From Suttonella indologenes (GTDB lineage Bacteria > Pseudomonadota > Gammaproteobacteria > Cardiobacteriales > Cardiobacteriaceae), in the NCBI RefSeq assembly GCF_900460215.1, contig NZ_UHIA01000004.1, forward strand, positions 752,001-816,000: a stretch of DNA of 64,000 bases, written 5' to 3'. The notes beneath the pieces were generated by a model. The model saw nothing but the letters and a program-made list of their open reading frames with translations, ran no database searches and was not told the origin of the DNA. Position numbers and translations under genes: made by a program. Positions 9,435-16,954 of this stretch are shown here, in pieces (the first letter of the stretch is position 1; each line of letters opens with the position of its first letter).

Positions 9435-10241
9435 ATGGATAATCAAATGAAATTTTTAGAAAGTCATGTCAGTTTTAAGGGTGAGCAGAGACTGTATCGT
9501 TATTATTCCAATGTCTTGGAACGCCAATTGGATTTGCAGATTTATGTGCCGGTAGCGCAGCTGAAAGAGAAATCTTGCGTGGTGCTGTATTATTTGCCGA
9601 GTTTAAGCAGCGATGCGGAATTATTGGCTTCGCAAAGCGATTATCAACGTTATGCCAATCGCTATGATTTAATGGTAGTGATTCCGGATATTTTTTCTGC
9701 TTATCGCGGCAATCGCCAACAAAAATTGATGCAATATTGGGCTGAGCGCGAGAAAATCGCTCAGTTTATTATTGAAGAATTGCCTGCGCTGATGGCGGAA
9801 CATTTCTATATTTACGATGTGCAGGGCGGCATGGGCTATGATTTCGGCGGTACGGTGATGCTGAATCTGGGTTTGGCTTATCCTGAACATTTTCGCGGTG
9901 TGTCGGCTTTGGCGCCGTGGATCGGATTTTGGGGAACGGATTGGGGCAAGGCAAATGTCGAGGCTTTGGGCATTGATGCTTCTATCGATCCGGCAATGGC
10001 TTTTGTGCAAGGAGATGCGGCGGAAAACTGTCCGCCGATTTGGATTGACCAAGGCACGGAAGATCCTTATTTAGGCGCGCAAATTCAGCCGGATAGAATT
10101 CAGCAGGCTTTCGGCGATCATAAAAATAGCGAGAATTTATGGTATCGCTTCCATAAAAAATATGATCATTCTTTCTATTTTGTGCATTCGCAGATTCGCC
10201 AACATTTTGTTTTTCATTCTGTGTTTGAACATATTGATTAA
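9435..10241 (+). CDS. Esterase-D-like alpha/beta hydrolase with Asp at the nucleophile position
   Basis: This 268-residue protein resembles the esterase D / enterochelin-esterase group of alpha/beta hydrolases. The LYYLPSLSSDAELLASQSD oxyanion region and the PEHFRGVSALAPW strand after the elbow are visible. The nucleophile elbow, normally G-x-S-x-G, reads GYDFGG, so serine is replaced by aspartate. Candidate acid and histidine remain (DQGTEDPYLG and KYDHSFYF). It is therefore either an Asp-nucleophile hydrolase or a pseudo-enzyme. It follows metG by 7 bp and its end overlaps the next acetyltransferase. Substrate is unknown. Confidence 0.7.
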   Translation: MDNQMKFLESHVSFKGEQRLYRYYSNVLERQLDLQIYVPVAQLKEKSCVVLYYLPSLSSDAELLASQSDYQRYANRYDLMVVIPDIFSAYRGNRQQKLMQYWAEREKIAQFIIEELPALMAEHFYIYDVQGGMGYDFGGTVMLNLGLAYPEHFRGVSALAPWIGFWGTDWGKANVEALGIDASIDPAMAFVQGDAAENCPPIWIDQGTEDPYLGAQIQPDRIQQAFGDHKNSENLWYRFHKKYDHSFYFVHSQIRQHFVFHSVFEHID

Positions 10242-10665
10242 ACATAACTATTTTTCTCAGCTGACTCTTGAGCAGCAAATGCAGGTGCAGGCATTGGCTG
10301 TCGAGGCGCAAGTGTATTCGCCGCAGGCAGCTGATGCTCTTGCCGCTATATGGGAAGATGGCATACTGCTTGCATTTGCTTGTTGGCGCAGCGTGCTTGA
10401 TGAGGCGGAATTGCTAGCGATTGCCGTTGCACCGATATGTCGTGGAAAAGGATTGGGTAAGCGTTTGTTATCTCAATTGATTGCTTTGTGGCAAGCGCAA
10501 GCGCTTAAAATCATATTTTTAGAAGTGCGTGAGCATAATCTTATCGCACAATCTGTGTATAAACATTGTGGATTCAGAGAGATAGGGCGGCGGCACGCTT
10601 ATTATCCGCCTCTGCGCAATGAAATTGAGAGAGAAGATGCCGTGCTGATGCAAAAGGAGTGTTGA
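10234..10665 (+). CDS. GNAT acetyltransferase, RimI-like
   Basis: About 143 residues form a single GNAT domain. The acetyl-CoA pyrophosphate loop reads VAPICRGKGLGKRLL, and the LEVREHNLIAQSVYKHCGFREIGRRHAYY segment is typical of RimI, which acetylates the N-terminal alanine of ribosomal protein S18. No ATG exists near the expected start. A TTG at 10234, overlapping the esterase stop, gives the right domain length, and longer upstream starts would read through the esterase gene. RimI is the best guess, but other protein N-acetyltransferases look alike. Confidence 0.72.
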   Translation: MIKHNYFSQLTLEQQMQVQALAVEAQVYSPQAADALAAIWEDGILLAFACWRSVLDEAELLAIAVAPICRGKGLGKRLLSQLIALWQAQALKIIFLEVREHNLIAQSVYKHCGFREIGRRHAYYPPLRNEIEREDAVLMQKEC

Positions 10666-10666
10666 G

Positions 10667-11443
10667 ATGAAATCATTTGGCTTTGAAGATGCTGCGCCCG
10701 TATTGTCGTGGCTGCAAAAAAATACGCCCTTAGTAAATTGCTTGACCAATAATGTGTCAAAAAATTTCGTGGCAAATGCTTTATTGGCAGTCGGCGCTTC
10801 GCCCTCAATGGTGGAAGCTTCTGCAGAAATTAGTGCTTTTACTTTGGTAGCGGATGCCACGGTGGTCAATGTGGGTTCTTTAGTCGATTATCGTTTGCGC
10901 GGCATTTCCATGGCAGTGCAAACAGCGCATGAAAACGGCAAACCTTGGATATTAGATCCGGCGGCAGTCAGCGAGAGTTTATTCTATCGTAGTTCTTTTG
11001 CTCGCGAGCTGCTGCGTTATTATCCTGCGATTATCCGCGGCAATGCGGCGGAAATTATGTTTTTAGCAGGAGAAAAAAGCAGCAGCCGCGGTGCAGACAG
11101 TCTCAGCTCCTCAGACGAAGCTTTGCGTGCCGCCAAATTACTAGCCGGCGACCAAAATTGTGTGGTGGTTGTCAGCGGTAAAAAAGACTATGTTACCAAT
11201 GGCAAAGAAACCTTTTGCATTATGGGCGGCGATCCGAAAATGGCAAGAGTTACCGGTACCGGCTGCGCCTTATCCGCGATTATGGGGGCTACCGCTTGTG
11301 CGCAATATGATTTTTTAAGAGCGGCGGCAGCCGCCTGCGTGGTAATGAAACACGCAGGAGAATACGCCGCCCTGAATAGCAGAGGTTTGGGCTCATTTGC
11401 CAGCGCCCTGCTAGACGGTTTAACGATCGATAAATTATCCTAA
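10667..11443 (+). CDS. thiM: Hydroxyethylthiazole kinase
   Basis: ThiM phosphorylates 4-methyl-5-(2-hydroxyethyl)thiazole so that the thiazole half of thiamine can be salvaged. The 258-residue protein has the family features NCLTNNVSKNFVANALLAVGASP at the N-terminus, PWILDPAAV, IRGNAAEI and the GTGCALSA anion hole near residues 205-212. It sits 1 bp after the GNAT gene and 1 bp before thiE. I see no TPP riboswitch in front of it, so expression probably comes from upstream transcripts. Confidence 0.95.
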   Translation: MKSFGFEDAAPVLSWLQKNTPLVNCLTNNVSKNFVANALLAVGASPSMVEASAEISAFTLVADATVVNVGSLVDYRLRGISMAVQTAHENGKPWILDPAAVSESLFYRSSFARELLRYYPAIIRGNAAEIMFLAGEKSSSRGADSLSSSDEALRAAKLLAGDQNCVVVVSGKKDYVTNGKETFCIMGGDPKMARVTGTGCALSAIMGATACAQYDFLRAAAAACVVMKHAGEYAALNSRGLGSFASALLDGLTIDKLS

Positions 11444-11444
11444 C

Positions 11445-12077
11445 ATGCAAAAAACATTAGATTTATCTTTATATTTAGTACTTGATGCCCAAAGCTGCGG
11501 CAATCAAGAGCGTTTACTGCAAGTGGCGACACAGGCATTGGCGGTGGGCGTGAGTATCTTGCAATTGCGCAGTCATCATCCCGAATGGACAAAGCGCATT
11601 TGGCTGGATACGGCGCGGCAAGTGAAAGAGTTATGCGCGCAATATGACGTGCCTTTTATAGTCAATAATGAAATCGATATTGCCTTGGCGGTAGATGCTG
11701 ATGGTCTGCATATCGGGCAAGACGATTTGCCGCCCGAGATTGCCAGACAACTGCTGGGCGAACATAAAATTCTCGGTTTATCCACGCATAATGCCGCGCA
11801 AGCACAGGCGGCGGATACGCGTATTGTAGATTATATCGGCATGGGACCTGTGTATAGCACGCAATCCAAAGCCGTTCCGGATCCGGTATTGGGATTGGCG
11901 GGACTGCGCGAGATTATCGCTGTGAAAAATCTGCCCGGTGTTGCTATCGGCGGCATCGATTCTAGCAATGTCGCACAAGTGCGAGCCTGCGGCGGCGAAG
12001 GCATTGCCGTGATTTCGGCAATTTGCCGCGCAGAGGATATTGCGCAAGCAGTCCATCAACTAAAACGCGGCGAATAA
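11445..12077 (+). CDS. thiE: Thiamine-phosphate synthase
   Basis: ThiE joins HMP-pyrophosphate with thiazole phosphate to give thiamine phosphate. The 210-residue TIM-barrel protein shows ILQLRSH, FIVNNEIDIALAVDADGLHIGQDD (Mg-pyrophosphate site), GLSTHN, YIGMGPVYSTQSK and VAIGGID, which together define the family. It directly follows thiM, giving a thiazole-salvage pair. No thiD or thiC is nearby. The gene end marks the border to the mobile DNA that follows. Confidence 0.96.
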   Translation: MQKTLDLSLYLVLDAQSCGNQERLLQVATQALAVGVSILQLRSHHPEWTKRIWLDTARQVKELCAQYDVPFIVNNEIDIALAVDADGLHIGQDDLPPEIARQLLGEHKILGLSTHNAAQAQAADTRIVDYIGMGPVYSTQSKAVPDPVLGLAGLREIIAVKNLPGVAIGGIDSSNVAQVRACGGEGIAVISAICRAEDIAQAVHQLKRGE

Positions 12078-12147
12078 GCCGCTTTTTTCTTGTTTAGATT
12101 TAAGCTTGAAATCATAAACCACAGTAAGCTGTCGTTTGAAGTGAGGG

Positions 12148-12297
12148 GTGCATGAAAGATTACCGCTTAATGTTAAACAAACAGATGTAGTCGAAGAATT
12201 GAAAAAGTATTACGGTGTTGGCTCGCCTTGCCGTACTATCTGTATTGTCTACGGTTCGCCGCCTTATATTAATTTCCACTTATCCGACTATATATAG
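12148..12297 (+). other. Truncated ORF fused to a neisserial-type intergenic repeat
   Basis: From a GTG at 12148 the frame reads MHERLPLNVKQTDVVEEL and continues to a stop at 12295. From about 12213 the DNA (GTTGGCTCGCCTTGCCGTACT and onward) resembles a boilerplate intergenic repeat I recall from Neisseria genomes. The likely picture is the start of an unrecognised gene cut off by that repeat. I cannot assign the ORF. Apart from this and the MITE, 12078-12432 holds nothing I can support. Confidence 0.35.
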
Positions 12298-12398
12298 TCA
12301 ATTCAGCTCAAATAAAGACACAGTTTTTATATGTTAGCCCGCACAATAGTAAAGCTTGATATTTTTTAGGTGTGCAACTTTGTTATGAATTGACTATA
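12293..12398. repeat. MITE-like element with 12-bp perfect inverted ends
   Basis: A 106-bp segment is bounded by TATAGTCAATTC and its exact reverse complement GAATTGACTATA. It is AT-rich and has no coding capacity. The structure fits a miniature inverted-repeat transposable element mobilised in trans by an IS5- or IS630-like transposase. The ends share the first nine bases, TATAGTCAA, with the IS630 copies in this window. Confidence 0.6.
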
Positions 12399-12997
12399 GT
12401 TTGTCAAGCAGTAGTTTTTCTCGCATGCGCTTGTCAATAGAGCGGCATTGAGGATAATTTGAGCAGTGAATGTCTTGGTGCAAAAATTCCTCAATGAGGG
12501 GAAAGGGACATTTTAGGTGCTAAAAAGTTTGAAAAACCTTATTCTGTAAGGCTTTTAGCGAGGTCAAAAGCTTTGAACACAAAAAATGCTTTTTCTGTGG
12601 CTCAAAACAGGTCAAAAAAGACGGCAGACAAAATCATCAGCAACGATACAAATGCCGGCAATGCGGTAAGCGTTTTAGCAGCAAAAAGCGTCTTAACCCT
12701 CAAGAGTTGTGGACACTTTATAGTAGCGGCAAACAAAGCATGCAAGAGCTCGCCCAACGTTTTTCCTGCAGCCGTAAAACCATTGCTAGATATCTCAAAC
12801 AAGCCCAACTTAGAGAGCCTGAACAACGGCATTTTTCATCAGTCAATATCATCATGGATACTACCTACTTTGGACGTAAATTTGGTGTGATGGTGCTGTA
12901 TGACAGCATCAGCCGACAAGCCTTATCGGTCAGCGAGGTTAAATCAGAAAGCAATGCATTGTATCGACAAGCCATACGAGAGCTATAGTCAAGGAAA

Positions 12998-13546
12998 TCA
13001 AAAAGAGTTACAAATCCACAAGAAGTAAAAGAATAGTTTATCGATGCAATTTAATCGCCAATCCTTGCGTTTACGTTTAAGCCAAGCCCACATTTTCTCG
13101 ATTGGGTTCAGATCCGGACTGTATGGCGGCAGCCATAAAATATGATGTCCCGCATCTGCAATAAGCTCTTGGGTATCCTGTCTTTTGTGAAAGCTGGCAT
13201 TGTCCATAATAATGACGCTGTTTTCAGGCAATTGTGTTAACAGCAATTCTTCTACCCAACAATGAAATACATCACTATTAATACTGCAATCGTAAAGCCC
13301 TACCGCAAACAACTTGTTCTTATGTATTGCCCCAATAGCATTGCTTTGATTCTTGAGTTGCCAGTTGTACTTTCCTAAACAAGGACAGCCTTTGTGGGAA
13401 TAGCCGTAAGCTCTGTTGTCATGAGATTTAAAGCCGCTTTCATCTAAGTAAATGAGGGTTCTGCCTTCAGCTTCAAATGCCGCTAACTGCTTAAGAAATA
13501 ATAGGCGCTGTTGTTTGTCTGCTTTCGGATGAATTAAGGTCTTTTT
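12998..13546 (-). CDS. IS630 transposase OrfB (DDE catalytic half)
   Basis: After a -1 shift on the A8 tract near 13541-13548 the frame continues as TLIHPKADKQQRLLFLKQL and runs to 12998. The DDE triad is visible as LIYLDESGF, VIIMDNASFHK and NPIEKMWAWLKRK. There is no convincing independent start codon, so expression as an OrfA-OrfB fusion is expected. This copy looks intact. Confidence 0.82.
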   Translation of the reverse strand, partial: KKTLIHPKADKQQRLLFLKQLAAFEAEGRTLIYLDESGFKSHDNRAYGYSHKGCPCLGKYNWQLKNQSNAIGAIHKNKLFAVGLYDCSINSDVFHCWVEELLLTQLPENSVIIMDNASFHKRQDTQELIADAGHHILWLPPYSPDLNPIEKMWAWLKRKRKDWRLNCIDKLFFYFLWICNSF

Positions 13547-13836
13547 TTTCGAGTAATGCCGACACGTTTTAATGCTATGGCAATAGCTCTGTCGCTACAG
13601 TTAAAGCGTCTTGCCCGTTCATAGCAATAGTCATCAGGATAAGCTTGGACGTCAGCCATTAAAGCTTCATTATCGATTTTTGCCGGTTTGCGTTCGTACT
13701 TCTTGCGTTCTATGCTTTTCTTCCAACGTTGAATAGTTGTTGCGCTGAGTCGATATTCTTCAACAAGCTTTCTGTAGCTATGACCTGATGCCAGCTTGTT
13801 CAATATCATTTGTCTGTAATCTTTTGAGTATGCCAT
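13534..13836 (-). CDS. IS630 transposase OrfA (DNA-binding half)
   Basis: This 100-residue frame carries the N-terminal helix-turn-helix of an IS630 transposase (MAYSKDYRQMILNKLASGHS, then LSATTIQRWKKS) and a second helical DNA-binding stretch (CSDRAIAIALKRVGITRKK). It ends right after an A8 tract. A -1 slip there enters the frame encoding the DDE domain, which is the usual way these elements make full-length transposase. Confidence 0.85.
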   Translation of the reverse strand: MAYSKDYRQMILNKLASGHSYRKLVEEYRLSATTIQRWKKSIERKKYERKPAKIDNEALMADVQAYPDDYCYERARRFNCSDRAIAIALKRVGITRKKRP

Positions 13837-14534
13837 AAGTTTTAGTGTAACTGTTTTTTGATTCCTTGACTATACAAGAAAAAGGAATACATATTCAGAG
13901 TATTATCTGCGATGGCAGAAGAGGATTAACCTCATTATTTCCCGATATTCCCATACAGCTTTGTCAATTCCACCAAGTCAAAACCATTAACCGTTATCTG
14001 ACAAGAAAACCTCAAACAGCAGCGGCAGTAGATTTAAAACAACTTGCCTTAAGCCTAAAAAACAGCAGCAAAGCGGCATTTGAAGAGCATTTGAATAACT
14101 GGCATAAGCAGCATAAAGACTTTCTCAACGAACGTAGCTCAAATCCCGAAACAGGTAAATCACACTATAGGCACAAACGTTTAAGAAGTGCTTATAACAG
14201 TCTGAGGCGCAATCTGCATTGGCTTTTTACCTTTGAAGATTATCCGGAGTTAAACCTGCCAAAAACCACCAATTTGCTTGAAGGAAAATTTGGTGATCTG
14301 AAAAGACTTTTAGCTTGTCATTGCGGCATGGGAAAGGACAATAAGGTTAAGTTTATAAAAGATTATTTTGCTTAAAAAACGCTAGATAGCACCTATTTTG
14401 TCCCTTAGGGCTAAAGAACTCGAAAACAGCACCTAAAATGTCCCTTTGCTCAAATGAGCTGGAAACTCTATTGACTAATGCTGAGAAACTGGTTATTCTT
14501 GCGCAAAATCAGAATTCTTATCATTTGGTGTTTT

Positions 14535-14756
14535 ATGATTGTTTGCGTTTGCTACCGTGTGAATGATGCTGAAATTCAAGCGGCGATTGATAATGGTGCG
14601 GATAGCCGTTTGGCTGTGGCGGCGGCAATACACGGTGCCGGAACAAAATGTGGACGCTGCGGCGATATGATTGACGATATGTTGGCGCAAGCGAAAACAC
14701 GGCAGAAATTCTATAGTGACGCGGCAATGTATTATCCGCAGAGCGCGACGGCATAA
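14535..14756 (+). CDS. bfd: Bacterioferritin-associated ferredoxin
   Basis: Bfd is a small [2Fe-2S] ferredoxin that docks on bacterioferritin and reduces its core so that iron is released. The 73-residue protein begins MIVCVCYRVND and has the four cluster cysteines as C-x-C (residues 4 and 6) and C-x2-C (TKCGRCGDM), the family spacing. The ATG at 14535 is preferred to the upstream in-frame start because the family begins right at this CVC motif. It converges on the two bacterioferritin genes. Confidence 0.92.
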   Translation: MIVCVCYRVNDAEIQAAIDNGADSRLAVAAAIHGAGTKCGRCGDMIDDMLAQAKTRQKFYSDAAMYYPQSATA

Positions 14757-14774
14757 AGTATAGTCTCTTATACT

Positions 14775-14836
14775 TCAAAATGAGATTATTCCAAGCGCTT
14801 CTCCTACAAAATGCGCATCTCTAAGTCTCATTTTGA
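14775..14836. repeat. 11-bp inverted repeat between bfd and bfr
   Basis: TCAAAATGAGA at 14775 and its exact complement TCTCATTTTGA at 14826 enclose about 40 bp. It is too spread out for a classical terminator. It could be a small MITE or REP-like unit, or a structured 3' region of the bfd transcript. Confidence 0.45.
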
Positions 14837-14865
14837 CCTCAAGGTATTTATAGAATGCAAAAGAA

Positions 14866-14892
14866 AAAAGCGATTGTAAAACAATCGCTTTT
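14866..14892. terminator. Bidirectional terminator between bfd and bfr
   Basis: A perfect 12-bp stem (AAAAGCGATTGT with ACAATCGCTTTT, loop AAA) has A/T tracts on both sides. It serves the convergent bfd and bacterioferritin transcripts. Confidence 0.85.
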
Positions 14893-14906
14893 AATTTTTT
14901 GAGTGA

Positions 14907-15377
14907 TTAGCCCGCAACAGCAGATTGCAGATAATTGGCTAAGCCGAGATCTTCAATTTGTCCTTGCTGTTCGTCTAGCCAATCAATATAGGCTTCCGTT
15001 GTTTTCAACTGCTCGCGCAATAGTTTGCGCGATACGTAGTCTTGCGATTTGCTCAATAGTTCGATAGCGGCAATTTGGGCTTCGTGTTGCGCCAGTGTTG
15101 CTTTAAGGTCGCAGCTGATAGCTTCTTGCACGTTTTCACCCAGTAGCAATTTGCCTAAATCTTGCAGGTTGGGCAGTCCTTCCAAGAAGAAAATGCGCTG
15201 AACCAGTTCGTCTGCATTTTTCATCGCAGTAATGGATTGCTTGTACATGCTTTTGCCGACCGCTTCATAGCCCCAATTTTTCAACATGCGTGCATGGAGA
15301 AAATATTGGTTGATGAGGGTAAGCTCATGGCGCAAGACAGTATTGAGCGCTTCGTTAATATGCTCTTCTGTTTTCAT
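14907..15377 (-). CDS. bfr: Bacterioferritin subunit, heme-ligand type without ferroxidase site
   Basis: This 156-residue four-helix ferritin-like protein belongs to the Bfr family. The heme-ligand methionine is kept (AMKNAD, Met52 in E. coli numbering). The diiron ferroxidase ligands are mostly lost: Glu51 is Ala, His54 is Asn, Glu127 is Thr and His130 is Tyr, while Glu18 stays. It should therefore bind heme at the subunit interface but not oxidise iron. The neighbour 13 bp upstream has the opposite pattern, so the two probably form a mixed 24-mer, as known for two-subunit bacterioferritins such as that of Magnetospirillum. It is second in the operon. Confidence 0.9.
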   Translation of the reverse strand: MKTEEHINEALNTVLRHELTLINQYFLHARMLKNWGYEAVGKSMYKQSITAMKNADELVQRIFFLEGLPNLQDLGKLLLGENVQEAISCDLKATLAQHEAQIAAIELLSKSQDYVSRKLLREQLKTTEAYIDWLDEQQGQIEDLGLANYLQSAVAG

Positions 15378-15389
15378 GACTATGTCGCC

Positions 15390-15854
15390 TTATTTTTGGC
15401 TTTGCAGATAGTTTTGTAAGCCCATGTCTTTGATTTGACGTAATTGTTTTTCAAGCCAATGGGCATGATCTTCTTCCGTGTCTTTTAATTGCAGCACTAA
15501 TAAATCACGGGTAACGTAGTCATGCTCTTGCTCACATAGGGCGATGCCACGCTTGAGGTTGTCGCGCACGCGGTATTCCAATTCCAAATCGCTTTCCATC
15601 ATAGATACGACATCTGTGCCGATTTTCAGAGGCTCGGGTTTCATATTCGGCGTGCCTTCAAGAAATAGGACGCGCTTAATCATGGATGTGGCATGTTCGG
15701 TTTCATGCTCCATTTCATGATGATTGGCTTCGTAGAGTTTGTCGTATCCCCAATCGGCATACATTTGTGCGTGGATGAAATATTGGTCGCGGGCGGCGAG
15801 TTCGCCGGCAATCATTTCATTTAAATAGTTAATAACTTTTTCATTGCCTTTCAT
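15390..15854 (-). CDS. bfr: Bacterioferritin subunit, ferroxidase type without heme Met
   Basis: This 154-residue Bfr-family subunit has the full ferroxidase ligand set in E. coli numbering: Glu18, Glu51 and His54 (within ETEHAT), Glu94 (SDLELEY) and Glu127/His130 (EEDHAHW). The heme-ligand position 52 is Thr, not Met. It should oxidise and mineralise iron but depend on the partner subunit for heme. It is the first gene of the pair; the upstream 100 bp is AT-rich and could carry an iron-responsive promoter, but I cannot point to a clear Fur box. Confidence 0.9.
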   Translation of the reverse strand: MKGNEKVINYLNEMIAGELAARDQYFIHAQMYADWGYDKLYEANHHEMEHETEHATSMIKRVLFLEGTPNMKPEPLKIGTDVVSMMESDLELEYRVRDNLKRGIALCEQEHDYVTRDLLVLQLKDTEEDHAHWLEKQLRQIKDMGLQNYLQSQK

Positions 15855-16115
15855 GATTTTCTCCTAATTTACGAGGTCTTCAATTATAGTCAATAAAAAG
15901 TAAATGTAAATAGGTTTTTTAAATTTTATGATTGAATAAAAATATAAAAAGGAGTTGTTTTTATTTTGGAATTTAATTAGGAATCAATGGCTAGAAAGAA
16001 TGTTAATAGGAAAATTTTTTATTTGTTTTTATTGTTGTGCTAAGGGAGTATGCTTTTGAGTATTTGAATATGTATTTCTCTTATTTCGAATGTTTTGCTT
16101 TTAATAATGTATGTG
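15855..16115. other. AT-rich intergenic region
   Basis: About 260 bp between the bacterioferritin and metQ genes. It is very AT-rich, with runs such as AAAATATAAAAAGG. It should contain the bfr promoter, since bfr is transcribed leftwards. I see no ORF, RNA fold or repeat that stands out. Confidence 0.4.
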
Positions 16116-16146
16116 AAAAATCCCTATTTGCATAGGGATTTTTATG
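16116..16146. terminator. Terminator after metQ
   Basis: The stem AAAATCCCTA with TAGGGATTTT, loop TTTGCA, has A- and T-tracts on both sides. It ends the metNIQ transcript, which runs on the minus strand. Confidence 0.85.
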
Positions 16147-16150
16147 AGAA

Positions 16151-16933
16151 TTACCAGCCTTTTACCGCTGCGCCTTTGAAGACTTTTTCCGCAGAAGCGG
16201 CGACTTCATCGGTTTGGTAGGCTTGAATGAATTTTTGGATGTTTTCATTCTTTTCGTCGCCTTCGCGTACCGCAATGACGTTCATATACGGGCTGTCCTC
16301 AGGCTCGACCAATAAGGCGTCGCGTTTAGGCAGCAAATCGGCATTGACGGCGTAGTTGGAATTGATGAAGGCTAAATCTACATCAGGCAGAACGCGCGGC
16401 AGCGATTCCGCATTGGCGTCAATAAGGTCGAATTTACGTGGGTTTTCAATCACGTCTAATTTAGAAGCTTCTAAATTGCTAGGGTCTTTGAGCTTAATCA
16501 GACCTTGATTGTGCATCAAAATCAAAGAACGCGCGCCGTTTGAAGGGTCGTTAGGGAAGGCGATTTTTGCGCCGTCTTTTAATTCGCTGATGTCTTTGAT
16601 TTTTTCACTATATGCACCGATAGGGTAGATAAAAGTGTTGGCAACAGGAACAATTTTAAATCCGCGGTCTTTAACCATAGCATTCAGATAAGGTTTGTGC
16701 TGGAAGGCATTGGCATCGATTTCGCCTTCGGCCAGCGCCACGTTCGGCATGACATAATCATCAAATTCTACGACTTCCACATCCAGTCCGAATTTTTCTT
16801 TGGCGACTTTAGCCGCCGTGTGGACTAAATCCGCCTCTTGTCCGCCCATTGAGCCGACTTTTAAATCTGCCGCAGTTGCGCCAAGGCTGATGGCTGCCAA
16901 AATGGCAAGGCTCAGGTGTTTGATATTTTTCAT
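16151..16933 (-). CDS. metQ: Methionine ABC transporter substrate-binding protein
   Basis: MetQ captures D- and L-methionine for the MetNI importer. The 260-residue protein has a signal peptide ending near ATA-ADLKVG and the NlpA/MetQ signatures VGSMGGQEADLVHTAAKVAKEKFGLDVEVVEFDDYVMPN, NAFQHKPYL and IAFPNDPSNGARSL. Unlike most MetQ/NlpA members it shows no lipobox cysteine, so it looks periplasmic and soluble rather than a lipoprotein. It is last in the metN-metI-metQ operon. Confidence 0.94.
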   Translation of the reverse strand: MKNIKHLSLAILAAISLGATAADLKVGSMGGQEADLVHTAAKVAKEKFGLDVEVVEFDDYVMPNVALAEGEIDANAFQHKPYLNAMVKDRGFKIVPVANTFIYPIGAYSEKIKDISELKDGAKIAFPNDPSNGARSLILMHNQGLIKLKDPSNLEASKLDVIENPRKFDLIDANAESLPRVLPDVDLAFINSNYAVNADLLPKRDALLVEPEDSPYMNVIAVREGDEKNENIQKFIQAYQTDEVAASAEKVFKGAAVKGW

Positions 16934-16954
16934 GGTTTCTCCAAGGTTAGTGAA

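Larger units (their letters stand above)
12986..13872 (-). mobile_element. IS630-family element, copy 1
   Basis: The element is bounded by imperfect inverted repeats (TAGTCAAGGAAATCAAAAAG at the left; the right end, read in reverse, begins TAGTCAAGGAATCAAAAAAC). It is flanked by TA on each side, the target duplication expected of IS630/Tc1-type elements. It carries two overlapping frames on the minus strand and disrupts an older transposase gene. Confidence 0.88.
12541..14375 (+). pseudogene. MULE/IS256-type transposase split by IS630
   Basis: The N-terminus encodes a zinc ribbon (CFFCGS, then CRQCGKRF, about 12575-12690), followed by a helix-turn-helix (MQELAQRFSCSRKTIARYL) and the first catalytic region (IIMDTTYFG). 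The frame stops at 12988, where IS630 is inserted. It resumes at 13875 with QEKGIHIQSIICDGRRGL, the region of the second Asp, and continues with CQFHQVK and a C-terminal LLEGKFGDLKRLL containing the likely catalytic Glu. Removing 887 bp plus one TA restores a continuous frame across the junction. No ATG, GTG or TTG precedes the zinc ribbon after the last stop, so the native start is unclear. Confidence 0.8.
12433..14475 (+). mobile_element. IS256/IS1249-like insertion sequence, itself interrupted
   Basis: Outer ends GTCAATAGAG (12433-12442) and CTCTATTGAC (14466-14475) are perfect 10-bp inverted repeats. A second perfect 20-bp inverted pair lies inside (12502-12521 and 14428-14447, core GGGACATTTTAGGTGCT). 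A further imperfect copy of the inner end lies at about 14392-14407. The element carries one transposase gene, split by an IS630 insertion. No target-site duplication is obvious. Confidence 0.65.

Noticed and set aside
10600..10670. TPP riboswitch before thiM
   Set aside because: thiM starts 1 bp after the GNAT gene and no TPP-box-like sequence is visible nearby.
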